DNA of 64,000 nucleotides from Aphelocoma coerulescens (lineage: Eukaryota > Chordata > Aves > Passeriformes > Corvidae). This document shows, piece by piece, positions 1 through 10,790 of this stretch. Position 1 is the stretch's first letter. Every line of letters starts with the position of its first letter. Both the position numbers and the translations under genes were made by a program. The DNA lies in NCBI RefSeq assembly GCF_041296385.1, contig NC_091020.1:33863001-33927000 (forward strand). Reading direction: 5' to 3'. Below the pieces are notes generated by a model, which had not been told where the DNA came from, searched no databases, and saw nothing but the letters and a program-made list of their open reading frames with translations.

Positions 1-1279
1 TTTCCTCCAGCACACTGAACTCCCCCACACATGGCACAAATTCAGTCTTTTTGAATCCCTGTCCTGGGATCTCTGCCTGGACTGGGAATAGTGAAAGGCA
101 GCAGTGACACTCTTCTGTCTCCAGGAAATCTTTGGAGTTCTAGTTTGCCCTTTTCTTAGTGCTTATATTTACAAGCCACTCTTACATAAAAAGCACTCAT
201 CTGCATTGACTTATTTAGCAACATGAAATAAAATAGCCTGAAGCTATTCATGTTGCTTAACGTACTTTTTTTTTAATGTACATGATGCTCTGTGTAAAGG
301 AATATTCAAAGGGGAAAACTGTGTTTTGTTTGTAACACTTATTACTATCACTGAAGGAAATATGTTCTAACAAGTCTCTGAAGGGGGAAACACGTGTAAT
401 ACCTTTAACAGCTCTGCTAATTCATCTTCTGCTGCCCAACTGCTGGCAAAATCTCAAATGGAAACTCTCAGAATGGAAACATGGAAAAACCCTGTTTCTC
501 GTGGTCTGAGACCTGTTCCCACTATACAATCTCTTTCCATCGGAGTGAGTCTTGCTTGTTTTCAGCACACAGCAGCCTTACTCGACAAAAAAAGAAGAGA
601 GTTCAAGAGTTCAAGGCTACGTCTCCATTCAGGCGTACACCCACAATGCGAACCGGGCTCTCCAGCCTGTGCTGGAGGCATTCCTCTCCCTCCACCTACC
701 CACAAAAGGGCCTTATCTGAGGGAAATCAGAAAGGAAGGAAGGGGCAGGATGCAAAGAACAGTGGAAGGGAGAAGAGCCCAGCCAGGTGTTGGGGCATCA
801 AGCACCAAGGAGGGCTTGGATCATGAAATGGGGCAGCAATGAGGATGGAGGGTGGCTTTTGGAGTAACCAAGGGTCTGGGGAGCCCCTGGGGATCTGCCT
901 GCAAAACCCATGCTCCAGACAATACTGAGCTCCATGGGGTCAGGCACAGGCACAGGCAGGATGGAAATGTGTGAGTGTTTCCATGAAGTCCCGTGGGAAA
1001 GAGCTCGTCGGGATGTGGGGCGGCTCCAGGACGGCTCAACTGCAGAACGCTGCCTCCTTCCCGCTCCTCCCATCCCTCCATCCCTGCCTCTCCCTTGCTG
1101 CTCTTCCAGCATCGCTCACACCGAGTGAAAGGAGAGGGAAGGAGGGAGCCAAGTGAGTGGAAAGAGGCTTAGATTTAGCAATAAATAAGATTAAATAATT
1201 CTCCCACCACCAACCTTTAGTCAAGAGTACCCTCTGCAACCACCAGGTTTGCATAATCTACACATCTTTCTTCCAAGCC
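1..1279. other. Non-coding stretch, no gene recognised
   Basis: No feature is recognised. The open frames between 458 and 1156 overlap in several frames and on both strands, show no domain, and are rich in Pro, Ser, Gly and Arg, as expected of chance translation. A purine-rich GGAAGG-type patch lies around 730-770. Splice-flanked coding structure was looked for and not seen. Confidence 0.6.
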
Positions 1280-1560
1280 TTGCCAGCTCTCTGTAGCAGG
1301 GCAATTTTGGGATTTAACAACACTCAGGTTATTGACCTAAATTTATACAGGCTCATCTGGAGCCATAACGGTCCATTGTGTGCCCAGGCCTGCTCGGGAC
1401 GCCTTCATACACAGATTATTGATGCAATGAACTGTGACGGCTCCTATAGAGCTGTTAGGGTTTATTGTAGCAACACCTACTCGGGGTCCCTTTAATGCGC
1501 GGATCGGTGACACAATAGACAGAAGCGGCCACGACTTGGGGATGCATTATCCCACGGATC
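1280..1560. promoter_or_regulatory. Candidate non-coding regulatory block
   Basis: This block is relatively rich in retained CpG (roughly a dozen, between ATAACGG near 1367 and CCCACGG near 1553) although it is not GC-rich overall. It contains a SOX-type ACAATAG near 1513. Kept CpGs in ordinary composition can mark a constrained or unmethylated element. No reading frame is convincing. Regulatory function is inference only; conservation was not testable. Confidence 0.25.
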
Positions 1561-2413
1561 ACTGGCCTGACAGCAATGGCTCCAGCCTCCTGCCTCAGTG
1601 CAGCCAGCGGCAAACACGCCGAATCCCCACGTTCCCAAATCCTGGGGAAGCTGGGAGTGGATGGCCGAGAGGTGTGGGGCCTGGCAATGCAGGGACGGTG
1701 CCCCCCTACCCACCCAAACCTCTGAGAGGTGACATTTGCAGAAAGCAATTTGCTACTGAAAATAAGGATTTATAATGAAAGCCCTGGTGGGATCAAACTT
1801 TTAGCAAGAACAGCCACAGGCCTGCATTATAGATCAAGGCTAAAAATCCTGTCTGAGAAATACATGGAAATTAGCCAGAAAAAAATCGGCATCCAATTTT
1901 CAGCATTAAAAAAACCCCAAAAACCAGAAAACATTTTATGTTCCAAGAGAATGCAACGAAAACAAGAGCAAAAGGAAAGTGCACAAATATCTGTATTTCT
2001 CTCTTCTTTGCCTCTTAAAGAACAAAAATAATCTTACGAGGCTGAGAGTTAAGCACTGTTTACAGAAAGTCACTTGTGCAGGGAGACCTGGGGCTGAGGA
2101 AAGGAAAATTAAGACATCACCACAAACCAAGTGTTTGCAGCCTCCTCACGAACACCAGCGAACAGTTCAAAAAGCTGCAGCTGGCTTTGCACTATCGCCT
2201 GCATCTTCCCCACCATTTACCAGGAGCTTTTTTTAACATCGGTGACACTTCACATTCAAAACTGCAGTTAAAAATAGACCGCTGGTCCTCCCCTCTTAAA
2301 CCTGCAAATTCCCTCCCCTCCTCTCCATCTCCCCAGACACCCACTGGTCTCTCCTGCCCCGTTGTCACCCTCGGGGTGATGGAGGAGTGAGGGGGGCCCT
2401 GCCCAGCTGCAAG
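1561..2413. other. Non-coding stretch, no gene recognised
   Basis: AT-richer sequence runs from about 1730 to 2040, including an A-rich patch at 1880-1935, and is followed by a pyrimidine-rich patch at 2285-2350. No coding, RNA or transposon signature was recognised. Confidence 0.5.
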
Positions 2414-2545
2414 TCACAGAATCAAGGAATCACAGAACAGTTTGGGTTGGAAGGGACCTTACACACTCTCTAGTTCCAATCCCCTTCCATTAGACCAGCT
2501 TGCTCCAAGCCCCATCCAACCTGCCTTTGAACACCTCTAGGGTGC
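2414..2545 (-). mobile_element. CR1 LINE 3' fragment
   Basis: Reading right to left this is the 3' end of a CR1 retrotransposon. The tail TCACAGAATCAAGGAATCA is followed by GTTTGGGTTGGAAGGGACC and then the GACCAGCTTGCTCCAAGCC block. It lacks the PyCCTGCCATGGGCAGGG segment usual after the tail, so it carries an internal deletion. Similarity fades near 2545. CR1 copies are normally 5'-truncated on insertion, which explains the small size. It has no coding capacity. Confidence 0.9.
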
Positions 2546-3850
2546 TCCCACTGCTCCCCAGGACCTCCTCCGACCCTGGGAGCATCCCTCTCTCATTTCA
2601 TCTCAAAGCTGGTAGCTTTATTTTCAGGAATGAAGGCAATGTCTCTATTCTTGGTTTCCCCTCCCACCTGCTTTTGCAGATGATGTGAGTCTAAGGCTTT
2701 AAAAAACAAAGCACCCAACACTAATGCTTTCTCTCTGGTCTTAAACCCTGCAATCAGCAGATCAAATGTGATTGTAGAGAAAGAAATTCCTTTGTTATCC
2801 ATAGCTACTTAAACACTGAACCTTCAAAACCTCCTCGGGAAACAGGCCTAGGGAACGGCTGCTGCTACTACAAGGAGCCCAGCACAAGAGAGACTTGAAA
2901 ATCAATATCCTTCACCCAACTTATCAAATTTACTGAGGACATTTATACACTATAATTAAATAGAAAAGAGATACAAATACAAAAGAGTATTTGCACGGCA
3001 CTGAATAGCAATTGCATTATCTCTGGGACAGAGGACACTTTGACAAAAAGGAGGGAAAACGCCATATATCAACTGAAGAAGCTGCAAGGAGCACGGGGAA
3101 GGTCTTTGCTCTCATAGCTCACGGGGAATGTTCAGCACTTAAGTAGAGACAGCCACAAAATATACATCACCACGTACACCTAAGGCATTTCTGCAGGTCC
3201 TGCTCAGTCAGCCAAAACGATGCCGTCAGAATTACACTGGTGATGGATATGGTCCAGAACACTCAGATGCCTCTCAGACTCGTGTAGGGTCTCCAGCACA
3301 TGTTGGGGCACTTCCCCCTCACTGGCGTGGAAGCAAAGCAGACGCTATTATGTTGCTTTTCAGCATATGAATGTACCAAGTAAAATCGATTTTGCCCACT
3401 AATCCATTTGGTAAGTCAGGGATGCTTTCCACAACCAGCAGCCGCCTCTGCAGACTGGCAAGATAAAATCTTCTTAGCAAGGTTAAACCTGGGAAAGGCT
3501 GACTGCCAGTGCAGGGCAAACTAAAACACCGTGGAAAAGGCAAACTAGATTATCTGGCTATTTGTTAAACAATTCTTCTCACAAGGCTTGTGTTACAAGC
3601 TTTTTGTGAGTACTCCTTGCTTTCAGGTAGAGCAGCTCTGGCTCCTCACTCCGAGTCCCTCCAGGCAGCACACTGCTGTGGCTGGGACATCTCTCTTGCC
3701 ATGGTGACCCTAAAATTCAGAATAGCCCAGTGTGGTGCTGGACACGCTCAGTGCAGGGGAACAAAAGGCAGGTGTGTTTGCAAAGGCACCCAACTGCAGA
3801 TTTGCTTCCACCTCAGCCTCAAAGGTGTCATCTTCAGGGTTGCCTACAAC
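2546..3850. other. Non-coding stretch, no gene recognised
   Basis: No gene or recognised repeat. AT-rich tracts lie at 2920-3000 and 3340-3420. Frames near 3319-3543 and 3590-3856 are short, overlapping and without domains. Confidence 0.5.
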
Positions 3851-3869
3851 AATTAGGCACTGCCTAATT
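3851..3869. repeat. 19-bp perfect palindrome with 1-nt centre
   Basis: AATTAGGCA, one C, then TGCCTAATT form a perfect inverted repeat with 9-bp arms around a single centre base at 3860. A further TGCCTA lies just upstream at 3841. A site like this could bind a dimeric factor, but no specific factor is claimed. Confidence 0.8.
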
Positions 3870-4557
3870 ACACTGAGCAATAAAACCCAACAAGCAAGAT
3901 GGGCAGGACCCCTGCACGCTGCTCCTCCAATGCCAGGTGCCATGAGGGGAATCCCAACTATCCCCTTCCCAATATCCTCATGGGGATGAGTGAGTATCAG
4001 GTCAAAGGCTTCTTTGTTGCCTCTCTTGGGTCTTCGTTCGTTAATGTGAATCACACTCCACTCTATTTTGAGCAATCCTTTATTAAAAGTGCCTGTGAGT
4101 CATTTTCTCTAAACTTGAAACTCTAAAAATGGTAATGTTTGGGTAGTAGTCAGGAATTTTTAAGAATTTGCATTCTTTTTTTGATTGAACAGGAAAAGGA
4201 GGGTAACCTGACTCACAGAGAGCTTGTTTCCCCTTGTCCTGCACAGAAATGCTGCTCTTGGATAGAATCACAACTCATGAAATAAAACTTCTGAACATCT
4301 TCCACTACATACAAATGGAGACTACTGAAAGAACAAATACAAACCAAAATATATCTTTAGGGAAAGGCAAAAAGCCCAACAAGTGACAACCTGGGAGTAT
4401 CAATCAACTTACGTTTGGTATGCTATTAAAAAGGAGTCTATAAAGGTAAATCTGTGAACTTTGGATTTACATACAGCCCTTTCCAGATGCATAACACAAT
4501 AACTGAAAATCGTACTGCTAATTATTCCTATCTCCACTGTCCCCCATCTGAAAGGTA
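3870..4557. other. Non-coding stretch, no gene recognised
   Basis: Ordinary AT-leaning sequence between a small palindrome and a CR1 piece. No gene, RNA or transposon signature was seen. Confidence 0.5.
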
Positions 4558-4783
4558 AAGAAAGGATTACGAAGAAATTGTTCCCTCTGAGGGTGGGCAG
4601 GCCCTGGCACAGGGTGCCCAGAGAAGCTGTGGCTGCCCCTGGATCCCTGGAAGTGTCCATGGCCAGGCTGGATGGGGCTTGGAGCAGCCCTGGGAATACT
4701 GGAAGGTGTCCCTGCCCACAGCAGGCGGTTGGATGGGATGAGCTTTAAGCTCCCTTCCAATCCAATACAGGATTCTGGGATTT
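4558..4783 (+). mobile_element. CR1 LINE 3' fragment
   Basis: A forward-strand CR1 3' end. It starts at a GAAGAAATTGTTCCCTCTGA block and runs through GGGTGGGCAGGCCCTGGCAC, the GTGGCTGCCCCTGGATCCCT block and GGAAGGTGTCCCTGCCCA, ending in GATTCTGGGATT. The GGATCCCTGG variant is shared with the copies at 16218, 37229, 45283 and 55291, suggesting one subfamily. No open reading frame survives. Confidence 0.93.
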
Positions 4784-6385
4784 GCTCTCTGAACTGGATG
4801 TCACTAACCTAGGACAGAAGCTTTGCACCACACAACACAGCAAATAAACTGTGCCCACAACCACCACATGGGGCTTTTTGCACCCCAGACACACAGACAC
4901 CTCATCCTGCTTGATGACATCCCATGAGACACTACTGCCATGTCTTGGAGAAAGGCTCTTCACCAAAGGGAAAGGTCTCCAAAGAACTGATGGCACACGC
5001 ACCGGTCAGCCTCCACGTTTCCCTCCTCCATCACCTCACTGCAGAGCTTGCTCCCGTGGTCTCCAGGCAGGACTGGCAGAAGAACACAGGCTCTGGCCAG
5101 GAAACCCACCAGAGAAATCACCTTTAACTGTCTCCTGGATGAACTAGGCATCTCTGATGTTCCTGGACACACAGGTTATGGTCAGACTTGCGTTTTCCTC
5201 AGCCCACGTCAAGAATGAGAGCTTAACTGCTCTTCCCACCACATCTGCATTCCAAAGTGCTTCGGTTCCTGCAGAGATCCCCACCTAGCACCATCCACAG
5301 GTGATGTGGGAGGGAGGAAGACAGCACGGCAAAAAAGCAACACCAACGTGATCTCCACGCAGAGAAGACTGGGATGGAGCTGAAATTCTTTTCATTCCCT
5401 TGGGCAGGACCAAGACCCATGGGGCAGAGAGGAGAAGGCACCAGCAGGTCCCAGGATGGCTCCACAGTGATGAAAGACCCAGCTCCAGCACTGTCATTCT
5501 TTTACTTTTTGAGCTTGGAGATGATTCTAAGATCCCATTCACCCTGCTCAACCACCACAAACAGGGATAAGGGTGATGGACGTACTGCTCCAGCCGTGGG
5601 GTTTCAAATCCAACCTGTGCAAGGACTGCTAGGGAAAATATTCTAAAGGGAAACTCACTTCCCCCAGCTGCCTGATAGAGCTCATCACAGGAAACATCTG
5701 CCATCCTCCACAGAGGACAAAAATCAGGAGGAAGCGGTTGGTCCATCCAGAGAAAAGAAAGTCAGAAACACTAAATGCACACAGGTCCTGCCCAAGGCAG
5801 GAGATCCACTTCTTCAGGCAGGTCTCAGCAAAACAAGTTAAATAAGGAGTTTTATAGACTGCCGAGCATGAAAATGGCAGCAGCCCACTTGATGAGGTCA
5901 GGGACTGAAGTGGCCTATGGTACTTGTAAGAGAAAACATCTGTTGGTGTTAAAAGGTCAGCAGGAAATGAACACTATTTACTTTGTCCTTACTGGTTAGG
6001 CCACCGCTCCTCGAAAGAGAACCACACATGGCTCAGCTTAGCACCTTCCCCTCGACAGCCACCCCATGAGCTGCCCACCTTCAAGTCCCCTTGGTGCACC
6101 CAGGAACTCTCCAAGCGACCCCTGGGATGGGGGATGAGGGTGTCCTTGCCCCTGGCAGACGCCAGGGAGCCTCCCTCCCTCCTCGTGGGAGGGAAAAGTC
6201 CTTCACACCGGCTCAGGAACAAGCCGTTAAAATAAATCCATCAACATAAAAGCGAAAAAACAAGAAGTTTCTTCTGAAAAACAGGAAGCGTGAGGTACAT
6301 AGCAGCTTAAAATAGCTCCCGCTGGATTTGTTGACAAAACATGGGTCCCAAGGGGTCATGCCTTTCTGTAGTATTTTATTTTTCC
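4784..6385. other. Non-coding stretch, no gene recognised
   Basis: No recognised repeat. A 153-codon open frame on the minus strand (5285-5746) overlaps frames on the plus strand, lacks any domain, and is rich in Pro, Ser, Leu and Cys. It is treated as chance. Confidence 0.5.
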
Positions 6386-6600
6386 TGCGGACAGCCGGCC
6401 TCACCCCCGTGGCTGCCCAGGGCTCTCCTGCCCTCAGCCCGGGGCTGGCACTGCTCCCTCCGCCCGCCCGGGAGGCCGATGGCCGCGGGCCTGGCCACGC
6501 TTCCTGTGCGCGGCACGGGGCTCCCACAGGAAACCCTGACGGAAAACACCCCCCGCTGCGAACCGGGGCTCGCTCCAAGAGACAGAGCGAGTGTTTGAGG
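6386..6600. promoter_or_regulatory. CpG-rich patch, candidate small CpG island
   Basis: I count about 20 CpG dinucleotides in 215 bp, with GC-rich sequence such as CCGCCCGCCCGGGAGGCCGA and GCCGCGGGCC. The flanks are CpG-poor, although scattered CpGs continue to about 6715. In birds such patches can be promoters, distal enhancers or orphan islands. No TATA box, no convincing adjacent first exon, and no splice donor linked to a meaningful frame was seen, so strand and target are unknown. Confidence 0.45.
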
Positions 6601-6927
6601 CTGGCACCCCTCGTCAAAACGCAGTCTGAAGTTATACGTGAGTAGGAAGCTGGTTTCAGACTTTCCCTCACGGGCTCTTCACGCGTAGAAGAGCGCAGTG
6701 CTGGCCAGGCAGGACGAGCTGTTGGCACCTCAGGACAAGCTTAAAATGATAAGGGTCTGATCTCAAGCTCTAAGCCAACAAAAATTCCTAAATGAGGAAT
6801 TACAGGTGGCATCTTCTGCAGAACAGAGGAGGGAGGAAATGCTATGCTTTGGCATTCAGTCAAGGTTGTGTGATACCCTCCCATTCCTCAGTATCTCCCC
6901 AGTTTGGGTTCTGCCTCTCCTTCCCCA
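6601..6927. other. Non-coding stretch flanking the CpG patch
   Basis: CpG density falls across 6600-6715, then ordinary sequence continues to the next CR1. The minus-strand frame at 6213-6728 crosses the CpG-rich block and has no domain. Confidence 0.45.
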
Positions 6928-7192
6928 CAATCACAAAATCATAGAGGGGTTTGGTTTTAAAGGGACCTTCAAGATGATGCAGCTCCACTCCTCCACACCT
7001 TCCACTATCCCAGCGTGCTCCAAGCCCCGTCCAACCTGGCCTTGGACACTTTCAGGGATCCAGGGGCAGCCACAGCTTCTCTGGGCACCCTGTGCCAGGG
7101 CCTGCCCACCCCCAGAGGGAAGAATTCCTTCCAAACATCTAACCTACATCTCCCCTTTTTTCGTGTAATACCATTCCCCCTTGTCCTATCCT
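6928..7192 (-). mobile_element. CR1 LINE 3' fragment
   Basis: A reverse-strand CR1 3' end. The tail AATCACAAAATCATAGA is followed by a diverged GGTTTTAAAGGGACCTTCAA, then by CAGGGATCCAGGGGCAGCCA, TGTGCCAGGGCCTGCCCACC and ATTCCCCCTTGTCCTATCC. It lacks most of the CCATGGGCAGGGACACC segment. The 5' truncation falls near 7192. Confidence 0.92.
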
Positions 7193-8290
7193 GATTCAGT
7201 CAGCAGAGGTGGAAAGCAGCACCATTTTTTTGGTCTTAATTTAAAAAAAACCCAAACCACATTAAAACAAGAATAACACTCTCAGATGATCTAATGTAGA
7301 CTAAAAGGACTGAAAAGCAGGATGAGATCCTATCCCTTTCCACATCCCCTGGCCTACAGACCAAGGCTGCCCGCGAGCCCTGCCTGCCTTCTCCTTACAC
7401 ACCACACCAGACACGAAGGGGCCCCTATCGTGAATAGCTAATTACTGGCCCACATTAAATTATTTCCCAAATTAAGATTTGTGGGTTTTCCCCTCGCCTA
7501 ACAATACGCCTTTGAGAGCAGCATTGCAAACACACTGGAGCAGGAGCAGCAGTGTAGCTCCATGTGCAATTAGGCCAGCATGTGGATCTTATTGCTCCTA
7601 AGGACTCTTATTTGATTTCCCGCACCACCAACTGGTGAGAAGTTTTCAAGTCTATATAGAGAAGAATTAGATCACTCTTTGGGGTGGTCGCATCTAGGGC
7701 TGGAAAACCAGATGGAGCGCGTTTTTCCGAGCCCTTTGTAATTGAACCAGCACACCAAGTTGCTAGGGAGCAGGCAAACACAATCACTGCTCTGGGGCAG
7801 CCCACAGCAGCGCTGGTGCCGCGGCTGCCAACACTCGTAGGCACCGTCTGAAGTGCCAGCAGGGAAAACGGGCACACAGGCTGGGGTTTATACAATATCA
7901 ACGTGAATGTGGACCTACTGCAAGCATGGAGGAGCTCTGGGACTCCTGAACGTACCCATCTGCACCCACAGCCATGGTGTTAACCAAAGGAACCCAGGAG
8001 ATGGATTTCTTCAGTTCCCTAAAAATGCAAAGCTCTCAAGGCTGAATCTGGGGAATGAAGAGGGGAGAGAGGGAGGGAGCAGTAAGGAAGCTTCAGCATT
8101 TCAAAGCTGAGTGGGGACTGAGCCATGGACACTGTCCTTCCTGAGGATCACAAAGGTGCATCTGACTGAGCACAGGATGGACAGGAGGCTTTCCTAATCG
8201 AAACATGTTTTATTGACTGAAGTGAGAGATGGATGAAGTGGTTTTATTCAAAACCAGCAGCATTGCACAGCACACAGAGAGCTACAGCCT
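7193..8290. other. Non-coding stretch with an AT-rich homeodomain-motif patch
   Basis: No gene is recognised. Between about 7430 and 7500 there is an AT-rich patch with TAATTAC, ATTAAATTA and AATTAAG, which resemble homeodomain sites. A purine-rich GAGAGAGGGAGGGAG tract lies near 8065-8080. Function is not established. Confidence 0.35.
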
Positions 8291-8697
8291 AACCACAGAA
8301 TGGTTTGGGCTGGAAGGGACCTCAAAGCTCATCTCATTCCCACCCCCTGCCATGGGCAGGGACACCTTCCACTATCCCAGGCTGCTCCAAGCCCCATCCA
8401 GCCTGGCCTTGGACACTTCCAGAGACGAGGCAGCCACAACTTCTCTGGGTTTCAAGTGCCTCACCACCCTCACAGGGAAGAATTTCTTACTAATACCTAA
8501 TCTTATCCTGCCCTCTGTCAGTTTGAAGCCGTTCCTCCTTGTCCTGTCACTCTGGGCACTTGTCCAAAGCCCCTCTCCAGCTCTCTTGGGGCGCCTTTAG
8601 ATACTGGAAGGGACTCCAAGGTCTCCTCAGAGCCTTCTCCTCTCCAAGCTGAACAACACCAGCTCTCTCAGCCTGTCTGTGGAGCAGAGGAGTTCCA
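8291..8697 (-). mobile_element. CR1 LINE 3' fragment, longest in the window
   Basis: At about 400 bp this is the most complete CR1 piece here. Reading right to left it covers the AGGCTGAGAGAGCTGGTG-type segment, the AGGAGACCTTGGAGTCC segment, the conserved GACAAGGAGGAACGGC block, the GCCAGGCTGGATGGGGC block, and the terminal CCAAACCATTCTGTGG. It is close to the usual consensus, so it is probably one of the younger copies. There is no intact reverse transcriptase sequence. Confidence 0.95.
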
Positions 8698-9397
8698 AAT
8701 GGCACAGTCTTTGCCAGGGAATGGCTATTTTAGAGACAAAAAAGGAGTCTATTTTCCCTGGTGCTTGACTGTGTACTGCATTTTAAAACCTGTGGGTTTA
8801 AAACCTCCTTATCAGCAGCTAACATGGAGCATGGCTCCCCGAGATGCAGGAAGCATGTGCAAACCCTACTCTCCTTTCTTTTCCTGCTATTTGTTTTTCT
8901 CCTTGGAACTCAGAACATGCAACAATAAAGTCACAAGTCAAATCATAAAAATGAGGCAAAATTTCTCCTTCAAATGCTGAGTTTGCAGATGGAGCAGCAG
9001 GAGCAACCTGCAGCTTCCCACGTGGCACCCCTGGGGCAGGGATGGTGAGGGAGGGCTGTTCTTCCTCCCTCCACCAAATATCCCCAAAGCACAGCGATTT
9101 GAAAATGAATTAGCAATTCCAGCCTAAGCAGAACACCTTTAAATATTTGTTCAGGATTTTTTCAGAAGGGAGCAACAAATAGGAAAACAAATGTAGGTCC
9201 ACAGTCAGCACTTCATGACTCAAAAACGACATAGATGACTCATTCTCATGAGCACGGCCTGCATATAAACATTCACCTTGAAAATAATCCTGCAACACTG
9301 AACCAGGAGAGCAGGAGGATAGTGGGGACATCAGAGAGCTCATGGCAGAAGGAAGAGGCAATCGGTGATGGGGAAGCTATCAAGAAAAGGGGCCCAA
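8698..9397. other. Non-coding stretch, no gene recognised
   Basis: No coding or transposon signature. A small near-palindrome, TTTAAAACC-TGT-GGGTTTAAA, occurs near 8780-8800. Confidence 0.45.
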
Positions 9398-9475
9398 CAG
9401 AGAAATCCCCCTTGGAAAGCATATGCAAGCACCTGGACAGAGAAATCCCTTTGAAAAGCACTTTCAAGCACCTGG
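9398..9475. repeat. Two-copy tandem duplication, 40-bp period
   Basis: Two adjacent units both begin CAGAGAAATCCC (9398 and 9438) and end GCAAGCACCTGG or CAAGCACCTGG. They share TTGAAAAGCA or TTGGAAAGCA in the middle. The period is 40 bp. The copies differ by several substitutions, so the duplication is not very recent. Confidence 0.8.
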
Positions 9476-10705
9476 CTCATCTGTTTTATCAGGTTTTTGC
9501 TTTCCAGACAGCCCAAAGGTTTTGTGCATGAAAATAAAGATTTTCCTTTCCGCAATTTATCAGCATTTTGAGTTGGTGTTTGAGGAGGACTCAGCTTTTT
9601 AAAGACTATTACTTCATAGGTGTTTTCTTAGAAAAAATTAGAGAATATTTTCCTTTGAAGACACTAAGCTGACACCTTTGGTTTTGCATTTTTCATATCC
9701 AATTCCACGTGGGTTCCCCTTTTCCTTCTCACACCACTATTAGTCTGGCCACCAGCCCTCCTTTTCTACATCCACCTTTCTCCTGTCTAAACATGTGGGC
9801 ATACAATACAAGCTACACCAGACCAACTTTTCCAACTGCAACTACAATGAACTCCTCCATGGCCCTGGAGCATCTGGAGCAACTGGGATTTCTGAAATAA
9901 CATGATGAAATATCTGGGTGACTACACAGCCGACTTTGAGCAGCCAATTTGGAATTTCTGGCTGGTGGCGCACCAAGGGAGTGCAAGGTTCAAGTGCTGG
10001 CCATCACACAAAGTGTTTCACAATGAATTCCCACTGCTTTCTAACCCAGCTGCCTTGTTTAAAAACCAATGCAACCCTCTAAGGTATACAAATAATTAAT
10101 TTCAACCCAAACTTTAAAGCAGCAACTCCCAAACTCTCTTTCCTGGCTGCGACCTCATTTTACAGACTGGTAGCTCCGTGCAACCCCCAAACAGCAGAAT
10201 AAATATGGAACAAAATGAAATTTCCATCAGGCTCACGACCTTGTTCAGAACTTCCCCAAAACCTCATTCTGGAGCCATCACTCCGCTCTGGGAACCGCTG
10301 TAACACAAATGATGTTGGAAACCCACACTGAGCCACAGACAAACCAGTGGCACCCACGGAGACACCAATGGCTCCACAGTCTTAGATGGGAGACTGACAC
10401 CTGAAACACGAGGCTCAGGATCTACAGGCACCTTTGGTTCTATGATAAAACCCTTATTTACCCTGTGAGTTCAATGATGTCTGTCAGGGTTTTCCCAGCA
10501 ATGCCCCCAAATCTCTCCAGCCGGTTTCACAAACAGCAAAACCCAAAATGTGGATGTTACTTAAGAGCATCATAAAAAAGTCCCTTTCAAATTACCTCCC
10601 TTTGGCACTTTTTATTGCCACAAGACAAATTTTAGCTTTAGGGGAATTCCGATGCTTTCTGCACACTGCTGAGGATGCAGTCAGTGTCACAGACATAAAT
10701 TATCA
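9476..10705. other. Non-coding stretch, no gene recognised
   Basis: Mixed AT-rich sequence with no convincing gene. ATTTTACAGACTGG near 10159 recalls the MIR consensus but is too short to call. Confidence 0.45.
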
Positions 10706-10790
10706 AGTCAAATGACTTGCTCCACTATGTAACTCTGGTGGCAGGAGCTGAGACTGGAATCAAGGCTTTCCTGGTTCCCACATCAGATCC
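10706..10790 (+). mobile_element. MIR-like SINE fragment (old)
   Basis: The order of short matches follows the 3' half of the MIR SINE: AAATGACTTGCTCC, then GTAACTCTGGTGGCAGGAGC, then TGAGACTGGAATCAAGG and TTTCCTGGTTCCCACATC. The usual CACACAGCTAGTAAG core is largely eroded. MIR-type SINEs predate the split of mammals and birds, and only eroded copies are expected. This is a recall-based match, not an alignment. Confidence 0.45.

Noticed and set aside
6213..6728. 171-codon minus-strand frame across the CpG-rich patch
   Set aside because: Stop codons are rare in CpG-rich DNA; plus-strand frames are open over the same bases and no domain is seen.
9980..10000. tRNA B-box-like GGTTCAAGTGC
   Set aside because: No A box at the right distance and no cloverleaf fold.
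10150..10180. MIR-like ATTTTACAGACTGG
   Set aside because: Too short and not followed by the rest of the element.
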